A stretch of 64,000 nucleotides of DNA from UBA7672 sp041398245 (GCA_041398245.1 JAWKVC010000009.1:96528-160527); one strand, 5' to 3'. Positions 27,435-35,746 are shown, numbered from the stretch's first letter. A program made the numbers and translations. The notes: a model not told the origin generated them from the letters alone.

Positions 27435-27896
27435 TCAGGCCTTGCGCACGCGGCTTGCGAACCACGCGATCACCAGACCGACCAGAATCGTGTGCGCGAA
27501 GATGGCGCCATAGAGGAACTGGCCCGGCGGCAGTGCGGCGGGACGGCCGGCCGCCGACAGCGGCACGACGATCAGGTTCATCACGAACATCAGCGCAACG
27601 CCATAGAGCGGGCCGGTGAGCGCCCACATGCGCCTGAGCAGCGGCAACACTGTCGCCGCGAGGTTGAACACCAGCGCCATGATGAGCGTCATCGAGAAAT
27701 GCGCGACAAGGCCGAGCGCGGCCGTGCCCCAGCCGCCGGAGCGCGCGGCGTCCGGCCCGACCAGACCGGCCGCGACGGATTGCAGGATGCGCTCGGGCGC
27801 CGTGCCATTTGCGACGTAGGAGTGGATGCAGGCGTAGGCGATGTCGCCCAGTCCGGCGAGCAGGCCGCCTGCGATGATGGCGTGGGTGAGCTTCAT
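27435..27896 (-). CDS. Four-span membrane protein
   Basis: 153 residues with four hydrophobic segments (AIIAGGLLAGLGDIAYACIH, a segment around LVAHFSMTLIMALVF, PLYGVALMFVMNLIVVPL, LYGAIFAHTILVGLVIAWF). The layout resembles small uncharacterised alphaproteobacterial proteins, but I cannot name a family. Its ATG overlaps the truA stop (ATGA), so it is probably the last gene of the fmt operon. It converges with tamB, ten bases apart. Confidence 0.72.
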   Translation of the reverse strand: MKLTHAIIAGGLLAGLGDIAYACIHSYVANGTAPERILQSVAAGLVGPDAARSGGWGTAALGLVAHFSMTLIMALVFNLAATVLPLLRRMWALTGPLYGVALMFVMNLIVVPLSAAGRPAALPPGQFLYGAIFAHTILVGLVIAWFASRVRKA

Positions 27897-28651
27897 GTCC
27901 CGGTCCCCGGCGGATCATAAGCCACGGACGCGAGATAGAGTCCATCGGGCGGCGCGACGGGACCGCAGCGCGTGCGGTCGGCGGCGGCGAGGATTTCGGC
28001 GATCCATGCGGACGCCTCACGGCCGCGGCCGACCTCGACCAGCGAGCCGACCATGGAGCGCACCTGCCGGTGCAGGAAGGAGCGCGCAGTCGTGCGCACA
28101 TCGATGGTTTCGCCGCGGCGTTCGACCGAAATTGATGTGAGCGTCTTGACCGGCGTGTCGGCCTGGCACTGGCTGTCGCGGAAGGTGGAGAAGTCGTGGC
28201 GGCCGACCAGCGCCTGCGCGGCTTCGTGCATCGCATCGGCGTCGAGCGCGACGGGAACACGCCAGGCGCGGTTGCGATCGAGCGCCAGGTCGGCGCGGCG
28301 ATTGACGATGCGATAGAGATAGCTGCGCGAGGTCGCATCGAAGCGGGCGTGGAAGTCCGGCGCGGCGTCGGAGGCTTTGAGCACGGCGATGGGATGCGGG
28401 CGCAGATGCGCGTTCATGGCGTCGCGCACCTTGTCGGCGCGGAGGGACTTGGCGAGATCGAGATGGGCCACCTGACCCAGCGCATGAACGCCGGCGTCGG
28501 TGCGTCCCGCGCCGGTGACAACGACCGGCGCCTCGTCGATGGCGGCGGCGGCTTCCTCCAGCGCCTGCTGCACGGACGGAACGCCATCCTGCCGCTGCCA
28601 GCCGGCATAGGACGAGCCATCGTATTCGATGGTGAGCCGGTATCTAGGCAC
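27893..28651 (-). CDS. truA: tRNA pseudouridine(38-40) synthase TruA
   Basis: 252 residues. TruA modifies uridines 38-40 in the anticodon arm of many tRNAs. The catalytic Asp52 lies in GAGRTDAGVHALGQV; other family blocks are IEYDGSSYAGWQRQ, FHARFDATSRSYLYRI and FLHRQVRSMVGSLVEVG. It overlaps the preceding GNAT gene by eight bases and the following membrane gene by four, showing a tight operon. Confidence 0.96.
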   Translation of the reverse strand: MPRYRLTIEYDGSSYAGWQRQDGVPSVQQALEEAAAAIDEAPVVVTGAGRTDAGVHALGQVAHLDLAKSLRADKVRDAMNAHLRPHPIAVLKASDAAPDFHARFDATSRSYLYRIVNRRADLALDRNRAWRVPVALDADAMHEAAQALVGRHDFSTFRDSQCQADTPVKTLTSISVERRGETIDVRTTARSFLHRQVRSMVGSLVEVGRGREASAWIAEILAAADRTRCGPVAPPDGLYLASVAYDPPGTGT

Positions 28652-29144
28652 TCGCCACTCCGAACGCCTCGGGGAAGATGAGCTGGCCGGACAGGGGCGG
28701 GCCGTAGCGCAGGCGGATGGCCATGAAGTGCGGCCCCTTCAGCGGCGTTTCGAATTCCTCCGTCGCGGCGACCGAAAAGCCGAAGCGGGGATAGTAGGTT
28801 TCGTGACCGAGCACGAAGACGATGGGCACGCCGTTCTGCTGCAGCATGTTGAGGCCGGCGCGGACCAGCATGGAGCCGACGCCGCTGCGCTGGGCGGATG
28901 GGTCAACCGACATGGGGCCAAGGCCGACAGCGCCAAGCTTGCCGCGCACGCCGAGCGAATAGAACAGGATGTGACCGACGATGCGGCCATCGCGTTCGGC
29001 GACGATCTGCAACAGTGCATCGCCCGCCTGTTCGAGCTTCGCGACGATGTTTGCTTCATCCGGCTGGCCGAAGGCGCGCGTGTTGACCTCCGCGATGGCG
29101 GGGCGATCCGCTTCAGTCGCGATGCGCAGGTTGAGACCTTCCAT
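28644..29144 (-). CDS. GNAT-family N-acetyltransferase
   Basis: 166 residues. The acetyl-CoA binding loop is seen as VDPSAQRSGVGSMLVRAGL, matching the Q/RxxGxG/A pattern, with the preceding strand GAVGLGPMSV. The C-terminal HETYYPRFGF resembles the YhbS-type subgroup. The substrate is unknown. It lies between fmt and truA, 11 bases after fmt and overlapping truA by eight, so it belongs to the same transcript. YhbS-like proteins elsewhere are linked to tRNA or translation contexts, but nothing here proves that. Confidence 0.9.
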   Translation of the reverse strand: MEGLNLRIATEADRPAIAEVNTRAFGQPDEANIVAKLEQAGDALLQIVAERDGRIVGHILFYSLGVRGKLGAVGLGPMSVDPSAQRSGVGSMLVRAGLNMLQQNGVPIVFVLGHETYYPRFGFSVAATEEFETPLKGPHFMAIRLRYGPPLSGQLIFPEAFGVASA

Positions 29145-29155
29145 CCTTCTCTCCC

Positions 29156-30076
29156 TCAGGCCAGCGTTTCGCCGCGCGCGATGCCCGCGCCGCGCTGGAA
29201 TTCGCCGGCCGTCATCTGGCCCTTGCCGGCGCGTTGCAGCCGCGTGAGCCGCACGGCGCCGAAACCACAGGCGACTTTCAGCATATCATCGATCACGGCG
29301 CCCGAGGGACCGGATCCTTCATCGGCGCGAGCATGCAGCACCTTGATGCGCTGGCCCTGATGTTCGAACCACGCGCCCGGAAAGGGTGACATGCCGCGAA
29401 TGCGGGCGGCGACTTCGGTCGCGGGCAGGCGCCAGTCGATGCGCGCCTCTTCGGCGGAGACTTTCGAGGCGTAGGTGACGCCCTCCTCCGTCTGTTCGGT
29501 GAGGACGGCGGTTCCGGCTTCGAGGCGGGCGAGGCCCTCGACCATCAGATCGGCGCCGAACTGGGCGAGACGATCATGCACGTCGCCGGTGGTGTCGTCC
29601 TCGCTGATCGGCGTGGTGGCGGTGAGCATGACGGGGCCGGTGTCGAGGCCGACATCCATCTTCATCACCTGAACGCCGGTGACAGCATCGCCCGCCATGA
29701 CAGCGCGATGGATCGGCGCGGCGCCGCGCCAGCGCGGCAGGATGGAGCCATGCAGATTGAAACAGCCAAGACGCGGCGCTTCGAGGATCGCGCGCGGCAG
29801 CAGCAGGCCATAGGCGACGACGACCGCCACATCGAGCCCGAGCGCGGCGAAGGCGTCGCGATCTTCCTGCGCCTTGAAGTTTGGCGGGGTGCGGACCGGC
29901 AGGCCGTGGCGCGCGGCGGTGGCGTGAACGGGCGTGGGACGCAGCTCCTTGCCGCGGCCGGCGGGGCGCGGCGGCTGGGAATAGACGCAGGCCACCTCGT
30001 GACCGGCGGCGAGGATCGCTTCCAGCGTCGGAACCGCGAAATCGGGCGAACCCATGAAGGCGAGGCGCAATGACAT
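29156..30076 (-). CDS. fmt: Methionyl-tRNA formyltransferase Fmt
   Basis: 306 residues. It transfers a formyl group from 10-formyl-tetrahydrofolate to Met-tRNA(fMet) before translation starts. The catalytic core reads FNLHGSILPRWRGAAPIHR and the Asp lies in MDVGLDTGPVM. The N-terminal Rossmann start LAFMGSPDFAV and the positively charged PPRPAGRGKEL loop match the family, and the C-terminal OB-fold domain is complete. Its usual partner def (peptide deformylase) is not next to it. It heads the fmt-GNAT-truA-membrane protein operon. Confidence 0.96.
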   Translation of the reverse strand: MSLRLAFMGSPDFAVPTLEAILAAGHEVACVYSQPPRPAGRGKELRPTPVHATAARHGLPVRTPPNFKAQEDRDAFAALGLDVAVVVAYGLLLPRAILEAPRLGCFNLHGSILPRWRGAAPIHRAVMAGDAVTGVQVMKMDVGLDTGPVMLTATTPISEDDTTGDVHDRLAQFGADLMVEGLARLEAGTAVLTEQTEEGVTYASKVSAEEARIDWRLPATEVAARIRGMSPFPGAWFEHQGQRIKVLHARADEGSGPSGAVIDDMLKVACGFGAVRLTRLQRAGKGQMTAGEFQRGAGIARGETLA

Positions 30077-30164
30077 GGCGGTCTTCTAGTTCGTGTTTCA
30101 GCGGAACGGAAATCATCTTGTGGCCGCTTGCGACAGCGGCGGGCATGCGTGCTATGCCCCCGCC

Positions 30165-30476
30165 ATGGATTTCAAGCTTCGCGATCTCATCCTGATGGCG
30201 CTCGCCGTCGCCGTGCCGGTGGTGGTTCTGGTGCTGGCGTTCATTCCCGGCGGGCTCGGCTTCGTGCCCTATCTGGCGATGCACCCGACCTGGCAGCCGG
30301 TGATCTTCTTCGGCGGCGCGGCGATTGCGGCGGCGGTGCTGTTCTGGCGGATCTATCGCCGCATCAAGCCGCCGCAGAGGAAGCCGGACAAGGCCGCCCC
30401 GCATGTGAGCCCCGCGAAGATGCCGAAGGTGGAAGGCTCGGACGCCGTGCGCCGCCATCGCGACGGCGAAGGCTGA
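30165..30476 (+). CDS. Small membrane protein with charged tail
   Basis: 103 residues from the ATG at 30165. Two hydrophobic segments (LILMALAVAVPVVVLVLAFI and PVIFFGGAAIAAAVLFWRIY) are followed by a basic, Pro/Lys-rich cytoplasmic tail. It is divergent from fmt. No family is recognised and no good ribosome-binding site is visible, but the base composition by codon position looks like a gene. Confidence 0.65.
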   Translation: MDFKLRDLILMALAVAVPVVVLVLAFIPGGLGFVPYLAMHPTWQPVIFFGGAAIAAAVLFWRIYRRIKPPQRKPDKAAPHVSPAKMPKVEGSDAVRRHRDGEG

Positions 30477-30571
30477 CAGCGAATCCGCATTCCACGTGTC
30501 TTCCCTGTGAATGGCAGGGCTAAGGCATACGGAAAAATGTGGACGTTCGCAGCGGGCCGGCATGCCGATAG

Positions 30572-30691
30572 AGACCCCCACCTGTCCGCCCCCACAAGGG
30601 GGCGGAACCTGCAGCACCAGCTTAATTGACATCGAAGGATGATGATGCATCCGGGTTCCGCCCCCTTGAGGGGGCGGACAGGTGGGGGTCT
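30572..30691. repeat. 120-bp inverted-repeat element (38-bp arms)
   Basis: The arms 30572-30609 and 30654-30691 are inverted copies that differ at one base. Each arm also holds its own hairpin CCGCCCCC / GGGGGCGG with a four-base loop, and the outer ends read AGACCCCCACCTG and CAGGTGGGGGTCT. The 44-base centre has no coding value. This is a mobile or repeat unit of the MITE/BIME kind in the gap 30477-30808, which is otherwise empty. Confidence 0.8.
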
Positions 30692-30808
30692 GTCTCAACG
30701 TTTGATGTCATATGCGATCACCCTGTCAGTCACGGGGAGGAACCCGGATGCGCCGGCGTCCTCGCGCGGGGGACGCAAGGCGGGTGAAGCGGGATTTGTG
30801 GGCGTGGC

Positions 30809-31594
30809 CTAGCCGGGCCTGGGCGGCGGCAGGGCGATGATCTCCAGCCGGTCGCGCCACTCCATCAGATAGCGGAAGCGCGGCGAGGCCAGCAGCCGCG
30901 CGGCGTGGATGTCGACGCGGCCATGCGGCCAGCGCGGATCGATCCAGTTGCGCACGCCGGGCACGAAGAGATTGAGCAAGGGCACGCGGGCGAGATCCCG
31001 CGCGAGCGCCAGCACGGCGGATCGCGGCCTCGCAATGATGAGCCGCAGCGCCTCCGCGCGGCGGGCGAGACGGAGGGCGGCGAGAGCCGATGGCCGTCGG
31101 GGCGGATAGCCGGGCGCAACAGGGCGAGGTTCGGGCTGGTCCATGACGTACGATGTCGGGCGCAGCGTGTCGTAGAGACGGAAGCGCAGGCGCGGCGGCG
31201 CAAGCATGCGAGCGATCTCTGCATCGGAGAGGTTGCCGGCGGATTGCTGTGCGACGGGTTCGGCGGGCGCGCGGGTGCGGGCGGCGGCGGACTGCGTGGC
31301 GCGGCGCGGCGCCGGCGCGGACTGTGCGCGGGCGAGCATCGCCATGCCCTCCTCCGTTGTGACCAGCCAGGCGATCGCCTCGGCCATCAGGAGCGTGCGG
31401 ACCAGCGTCTCGATGGGCGCGATCAGCGCATCGAGACTGCGGCGATCCTCCGGCGCGAGGAAGCCGGCGCGGATGAGCTGCGCGGGCGAGACGATGATGA
31501 CCACCAGCGTTGCAAGCAGCGCGGCGGCGCGGGCCCAGAGATGAACCGGGTCCGCACGCCAGAGATCGGGTTGGGGAGAACCAAGCGCCTGCAT
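30809..31594 (-). CDS. Hypothetical membrane protein
   Basis: 261 residues. One strong membrane segment lies near the N-terminus (ARAAALLATLVVIIVSPAQL), with a weaker one at LLMAEAIAWLV. The rest is Arg-rich and soluble, with a Pro/Ala linker, then RLRFRLYDTLRPTSY and a long helical part. I recognise no family. It lies on the reverse strand beside the inverted repeat and marks the end of the ordinary region before the repeat-rich stretch. Confidence 0.68.
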   Translation of the reverse strand: MQALGSPQPDLWRADPVHLWARAAALLATLVVIIVSPAQLIRAGFLAPEDRRSLDALIAPIETLVRTLLMAEAIAWLVTTEEGMAMLARAQSAPAPRRATQSAAARTRAPAEPVAQQSAGNLSDAEIARMLAPPRLRFRLYDTLRPTSYVMDQPEPRPVAPGYPPRRPSALAALRLARRAEALRLIIARPRSAVLALARDLARVPLLNLFVPGVRNWIDPRWPHGRVDIHAARLLASPRFRYLMEWRDRLEIIALPPPRPG

Positions 31595-32008
31595 GTCGCC
31601 GACACTACAGCCGCCGCACGGGGGCGGGGATGAGATCGCGGATGTTGTACAGCGGACGTGAGCTACAGTCCTGACGCAGCGCCGCTTTCAGCGCGACGGT
31701 GGGAACGCTGTTCGACCGAATTGCGCGGGCGGGTGTAGGCGGCGAGGGGCAGGTATTGGCCCTTTGCAGCCACTCCGCCCGCAGGCGGATGGAAGACATC
31801 TGCGGAGCCGGCGCGATGCGCGTCCTGCGCGCGCGCGTGGATTCTATCTGGAGCAAGGCGGCGGTTTGACCGCAGCAGAGAACCGCGGGCACCTTAATTG
31901 ACAGTCCCGGCGTCGGTCATCGACGACCCGGCATACGCGAAGGGCCATCCGGGATGTCTGCGATGTCAGCCGCCCGGATGGAGAGGCGCCGGGCCGACGT
32001 TTGTGCGG
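31595..32008. other. Gap with degenerate repeat and a hairpin
   Basis: No convincing gene is present. At 31742-31772 a tail-type copy of the dispersed repeat is readable (GGGGCAGGTATTGGCCC). At 31945-31981 CCATCCGGG and CCCGGATGG form a 9-bp stem, 28 bases past the stop of the XRE gene, which may be its terminator, although no T-run follows. A 95-residue frame at 31605-31892 spans the repeat and is not accepted as coding. Confidence 0.5.
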
Positions 32009-32200
32009 CTACTCGTTCAGTGAGAAGACATCCTCCACCGCCACATCGAAGTGACGCGCGATCTTCAGAGCGATGACAGTCGAGGGCGTGAAGCGACCCA
32101 CCTCAATAGTGCTGATGGTTTTACGAGACACGCCTATCGCTTGGGCCAACTCGGCTTGGGAGATGCGATGTTCGGCGCGCAGAACACGAATTCGATTCAT
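32009..32200 (-). CDS. XRE-family transcriptional regulator
   Basis: 63 residues, the size of the short YgzD/SinR-like class. It is almost only a helix-turn-helix: ISQAELAQAIGVSRKTISTI, with FTPSTVIALKIARHFDV and VEDVF after it. Proteins of this size usually repress their own operon. It starts 11 bases after the membrane-protein gene upstream of it, so both form one transcript, a pairing often seen for such regulators. The likely operator is the palindrome at 32744-32761. Confidence 0.9.
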   Translation of the reverse strand: MNRIRVLRAEHRISQAELAQAIGVSRKTISTIEVGRFTPSTVIALKIARHFDVAVEDVFSLNE

Positions 32201-32211
32201 CAGGTCACTGC

Positions 32212-32682
32212 TCACGTAACGGATTCCTGCTCGCCGCCGAAGACCTCGCCGAGATCGCGTGCAAAGAACGAGATGCAAAATGTTGTACCCAGCACTGCCG
32301 CGATCAGGTTTGAGGAAAAGGCCGCCGGCAGGTCCGTGTCGCTCATGAATTCCACCAGCAGCATCGTTGTCAGGCCAGCGACCAAAAACGAGACAAGCGC
32401 CGAACGCTTGATCGCTTCGTAGACGTAGCCCTGTTTGAAGAGGCTGCCCACGCAGACGGTTTTCGCCCGCCATACACCCCAGCCGTAGGCGCCGACTCCA
32501 ACGATTGCCGCCGCAAGGCCCGCTCGGGCGGGCCAATGGGCCCATGCGCGCAGCGCTTCGGCCGTGCTCTGGTCGGTAAGATAGGCGACCGCCTCCATCC
32601 CATGCTTGATCGAAGTGAGCAGGAGGAAGAGCACCAGCCAGCGGGAGTAGTTGTCGAAGGTGTCGGCGATCGTTCGTCCCAT
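32212..32682 (-). CDS. Four-span membrane protein paired with XRE regulator
   Basis: 156 residues with about four hydrophobic segments (YSRWLVLFLLLTSI, RAGLAAAIVGVGAYGWGVW, ALVSFLVAGLTTMLLVEF, AAVLGTTFCISFFA). It precedes the short XRE regulator in one operon. Such membrane protein plus small HTH pairs are common and mostly uncharacterised (the DUF2178-like arrangement is similar). The function is unknown; regulation is probably through the operator 62 bases upstream of its start. Confidence 0.78.
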   Translation of the reverse strand: MGRTIADTFDNYSRWLVLFLLLTSIKHGMEAVAYLTDQSTAEALRAWAHWPARAGLAAAIVGVGAYGWGVWRAKTVCVGSLFKQGYVYEAIKRSALVSFLVAGLTTMLLVEFMSDTDLPAAFSSNLIAAVLGTTFCISFFARDLGEVFGGEQESVT

Positions 32683-32739
32683 GAGCCCGGTCCCAGATTG
32701 AAGGTTGCGTCGCGTTCCACTATGGGAGCTTTAGTGTTC

Positions 32740-32768
32740 AGAATGACACCTATAGGTATCATTGTCAA
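32740..32768 (-). promoter_or_regulatory. Promoter with operator palindrome for the XRE operon
   Basis: On the reverse strand TTGACA (32763-32768) is a perfect -35 box. The 17-base spacer holds an 18-bp dyad at 32744-32761 with the perfect core ACCTATAGGT and one mismatch pair. The -10 at 32740-32745 (CATTCT) is weak. The dyad lies where a repressor would block polymerase, and the XRE protein is the obvious candidate. Confidence 0.6.
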
Positions 32769-33186
32769 GCACGTTTGCTTGGATTGGTAAGGCCGCCCCT
32801 AGCTGACCACCGGCCCAAGCTCGACCGACCATGTGCCTCCATCGGTCAATGGACCCGTCACCATCGAAGAGAAGACGTCGCGGGGCTTCAGCGCTTCATA
32901 CCGGGGTCCGCGCTCGGCGAAGTCCGGACACTGCCCGCCAACGCCGAGGTCATCATGGGCTAAAGACGACCTGGCCCGAAAATGGGCCATTGCGACCAGA
33001 TCGGGCTCAAGGACTGATGCCTGATACGCCCCGAACCTCTTTGAAGCACTCAACATCAAGGGTTGAACGCAAGCGCAAAACACGCATTTTGGTACCGCGT
33101 CCGCTTTGGCGCGCATTCAACAGATGGCAGGTCTGCAGGAGCCCCTTAAAGGCCATGCGGACCATTTAAGATGGTGGATTGTTCGA
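32769..33186. other. Gap with no supported gene
   Basis: Short frames exist on both strands but none has family features or sensible codon use. Fragments resembling the dispersed repeat occur (GGCCCGAAAATGGGCCATTGC near 32971). The end of the gap leads into the FGE-type lipoprotein. Confidence 0.4.
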
Positions 33187-34170
33187 ATGAAGCATGCGTG
33201 GCAGCTGGCAGGGATTGTTTTGGCCACTTGGGCGCTTACTGGTTGTGGTGATCAGAACAGCACCACCGAACAGCCGGTCGCTAGCGATGCGACCGCAGCA
33301 AACACCGGGCGTCCTGCAGGTGACGACAATCCGGCGCCAGTTGCGACGAGCGGCGACGGAATAACGACGGCAGGCTCCTCCGGGGAATCCGGCCCAGCGA
33401 GCAACAGTGCTTCGACCATTCGCACGTTCCGTGATTGCGCCTCCTGTCCGGAAATGGCGCTGCTGCCGGGCGGCTCCTTCACGATGGGTGACATCGCGGG
33501 AAAAGGCTACGCACAGGAGAAGCCTCCTCACGAGGTGATGATTGCCCGGCCTTTCGCGATCGGCGTCTATGAGGTCACGTTTGCGGAATGGGATGCTTGC
33601 GTGGCCGACGGCGGCTGCGATGGCTATCGGCCTTCAGATGCAGGTTGGGGACGCGACAAACGCCCGGTGATCAATGTTTCATGGTACGATGCCAAAGCGT
33701 ACACGGATTGGCTCTCCGCGAAGACTGGAAAGCCGTATCGGCTGCCTTCTGAGGCAGAGTGGGAGTTCGCCGCCAGAGCCGGAACATCCACTCTCTTTTG
33801 GTGGGGAAATGAAGTTGGACAGGGCCATGCCAACTGCCCAGGCTGTGGAAGCCAGTGGGATGGGACCCAGACTGCACCCGTCGGTTCATTTTCTCCCAAT
33901 GCATTCGGTCTCTACGACACGGCAGGCAACGCGCTTGAGTGGGTCGAAGACTGTGGGTCGGACAACTACAATGAGACCCCGACCGACGGTGCGCCGAACA
34001 CAAGCTGCAAGGGTGGGTTCGGCAGGTTGTGAGTAACTCGCTGTGGGTCATACGGCGCGGCAAGTGCGAAACACGCCGCAAGGTCGGCCGCCCGAACGCT
34101 TGCCTCCCAGGAGGAACGAGAGTTTGCGAACAGCCTTGGATTCCGGGTGGCTCTCAGCCCGGCCCAGTGA
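33187..34170 (+). pseudogene. FGE/SUMF1-domain lipoprotein interrupted by in-frame TGA
   Basis: The open frame from the ATG at 33187 gives 281 residues: a signal with lipobox LTGC, a Ser/Thr/Gly-rich tether, and a formylglycine-generating-enzyme (SUMF1) fold (LLPGGSFTMGD, VINVSWYDAKAYTDWLS, RLPSEAEWEFAARAG, NAFGLYDTAGNALEWVED). It stops at TGA (34030-34032). The same frame continues for 45 codons with the missing end of the fold: VTRCGSYG, HAARSAAR and SLGFRVALSP. So one stop codon splits an otherwise complete gene. The catalytic Cys pair of true FGE is not evident, so even the intact protein was probably a binding or structural member. Confidence 0.8.
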
Positions 34171-34494
34171 CCGCTTCCGGCGAGATCCAGACACTGACCA
34201 GGGCGGGGCGACAGGCGCGATTTGGTACTAAGCTGACACTCGCTGACCGCGGTCAAACACTGGATGAATGTCGGAGGGCGGAGCACGGAGCTGTCGAGCC
34301 TCACGCGAAGACTCTTCAAGCGGATATTTGGTGGCGAGCGGAGACTCCGATGTCTCGGTGATTTACGGATCAGCCCGGATTCAAGGTCGTCCCGAAACCG
34401 GCCTTAGCTGGCTAACGCGACAGCTCCAACCAACGAAATCCTGGCTTGCCTCACCATGTCGTGGGACTTTGCCCCGGGTGTCCGCTTCCTGGCC
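34171..34494. other. Gap with degenerate dispersed-repeat sequence
   Basis: No gene is visible. At 34205-34222 GCGACAGGCGCGATTTGG and at 34261-34272 ATGAATGTCGG match the two ends of the dispersed-repeat copy at 44771-44838 in scrambled order, suggesting decayed repeats. Confidence 0.4.
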
Positions 34495-35310
34495 TCACAG
34501 ATAGACATACATATCGCTGGTGATCGACCCGTCCTCCCGCGCGCGGAGTTGCTGGCTGCCCGCGAACGGCAGTGTGACAGAGTTGATCCCGTCGCCGGAC
34601 CGGACGGACACTACGAAATTCGGTCTGTCGTATCGGGCCGCGAGCGGCGCCGGTTGGGCGGACTCGAATACGACAGCGGCGCGGTTTGCGATCTCGGAAG
34701 CCCCCTTGTTGATGAAGGCGATGTTTCCCGCCGGATCGTCGACGCTCAAGACCTCCTGCCCTTCGCGTACAAACAAGAAATACCGCCAGATCGTGGCGCG
34801 GGTGTCGAAACGCACCGATGTGCCGAGCACGCCTTCTTCCGGCAGGGTGATTTCAATTGCCTGAAACAACCCCGGGGAGCCCTGACGTAGAGAGCTTGCT
34901 TCTTCCGGCGTCAATTCCAGGAGTTCGGTGGAGATGCGGGCCGGACCATCCTCCGGCCCCGCCCTCAGGGCGAGCGGTTCATCCGGTGTCAGCCCCTGCC
35001 CCGCAATGGTGGTGACATTCGCGAAATAGGGATCGGTTACCTCCATCTTGAGGAGCACGCGTTCGGGACGGCCGCCGCGCGCCATCAGCAGGTACCCGCC
35101 TTCGACAGCGCGAAGCGCCAGCTCGGCCGATTGAGCTCGCTCCAACAGACCCAGTCTTACGGGGACGGGCAGACTGCCGTAGTAAGCGTGAGACAGATCA
35201 ATTCGCGCGAGAAGGCCGATCTCCTGCGCCTGTGCGGATTCCGCCAGGACCGCTGCGCCCGCGCCGAGCAACACGGCGCGCCGCGAGATCAAAAAATTGC
35301 GTGACCTCAT
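34495..35310 (-). CDS. Tat-type exported protein of unknown function
   Basis: 271 residues from the ATG at 35310 (GGCGAGGG upstream). The N-terminus has a twin-arginine motif, SRRAVLLGAGAAVLAES, cleaved after AQA. The mature protein is beta-rich; notable blocks are YGSLPVPVRLGLLE, ATIWRYFLFVREGQEVLSV and a C-terminus ending TSDMYVYL. I do not recognise a family with confidence. It follows the exported acyl carrier protein by 61 bases on the same strand, so the two are probably co-transcribed. Confidence 0.7.
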   Translation of the reverse strand: MRSRNFLISRRAVLLGAGAAVLAESAQAQEIGLLARIDLSHAYYGSLPVPVRLGLLERAQSAELALRAVEGGYLLMARGGRPERVLLKMEVTDPYFANVTTIAGQGLTPDEPLALRAGPEDGPARISTELLELTPEEASSLRQGSPGLFQAIEITLPEEGVLGTSVRFDTRATIWRYFLFVREGQEVLSVDDPAGNIAFINKGASEIANRAAVVFESAQPAPLAARYDRPNFVVSVRSGDGINSVTLPFAGSQQLRAREDGSITSDMYVYL

Positions 35311-35371
35311 GACCCTCGCCTTGTGTTCCCGCACTCATTCCGGATGGGCACGAACGGACCTCCGGTCGCTC

Positions 35372-35746
35372 CTATTTGTGCGGATAGCGCGATATCACCT
35401 TCACAGCATCGTCCACGGTTTTGATCTGGGCGGCGTCTTCGTCGGGGATCGAAATTCCGTACGCGAACTCGTATGCCATAATAAGCTCGACCATGTCCAA
35501 GCTGTCCGCGCCGAAGTCCTCGACGAACCTGGCGCCGGGCGTCACCTTGTCCGGTTCGACCCCCAGCTTGTCGACAATGATCGGGACCAGCCGATTGTAA
35601 ATCGTTGCATGCAGTTGATCCTGCGCTTGCGCGCGGGCGGGCGACTGCACGCCACCGCCGATGAACGAGCCCAGAAAGACCAGGATGGCGAGCAAGCGCA
35701 AGGCGCCGACGATCTGCCGCTTGTTCGCCCTCAACACCTCGCCCAT
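35372..35746 (-). CDS. Acyl carrier protein with N-terminal export signal
   Basis: 124 residues, against about 78 for normal AcpP. Residues 48-122 are a complete acyl carrier domain: VPIIVDKLGVEPDKVTPG, FVEDFGADSLDMVELIMAYE with phosphopantetheine Ser82, and YGISIPDEDAAQIKTVDDAV. Residues 1-42 are a basic start, a hydrophobic core (IVGALRLLAILVFLGSFIGG) and an AxA-type site (ARAQA), that is, a signal peptide or anchor. Carrier proteins normally work in the cytoplasm, where the prosthetic group is added, so this is unusual. It may be an inner-membrane-anchored or exported carrier. Confidence 0.85.
   Translation of the reverse strand: MGEVLRANKRQIVGALRLLAILVFLGSFIGGGVQSPARAQAQDQLHATIYNRLVPIIVDKLGVEPDKVTPGARFVEDFGADSLDMVELIMAYEFAYGISIPDEDAAQIKTVDDAVKVISRYPHK

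Noticed and set aside
31605..31892. 95-codon reverse frame
   Set aside because: It spans a degenerate repeat, has no ribosome-binding site and a composition unlike the neighbouring genes.
32799..33116. 105-codon reverse frame
   Set aside because: No motif, no start signals, and repeat-like DNA in it; possibly a decayed gene but not supportable.
33187..34170. Selenocysteine or programmed readthrough at the TGA
   Set aside because: No known selenoprotein of this family and no evidence of a SECIS-like element; nonsense mutation is the simpler view.
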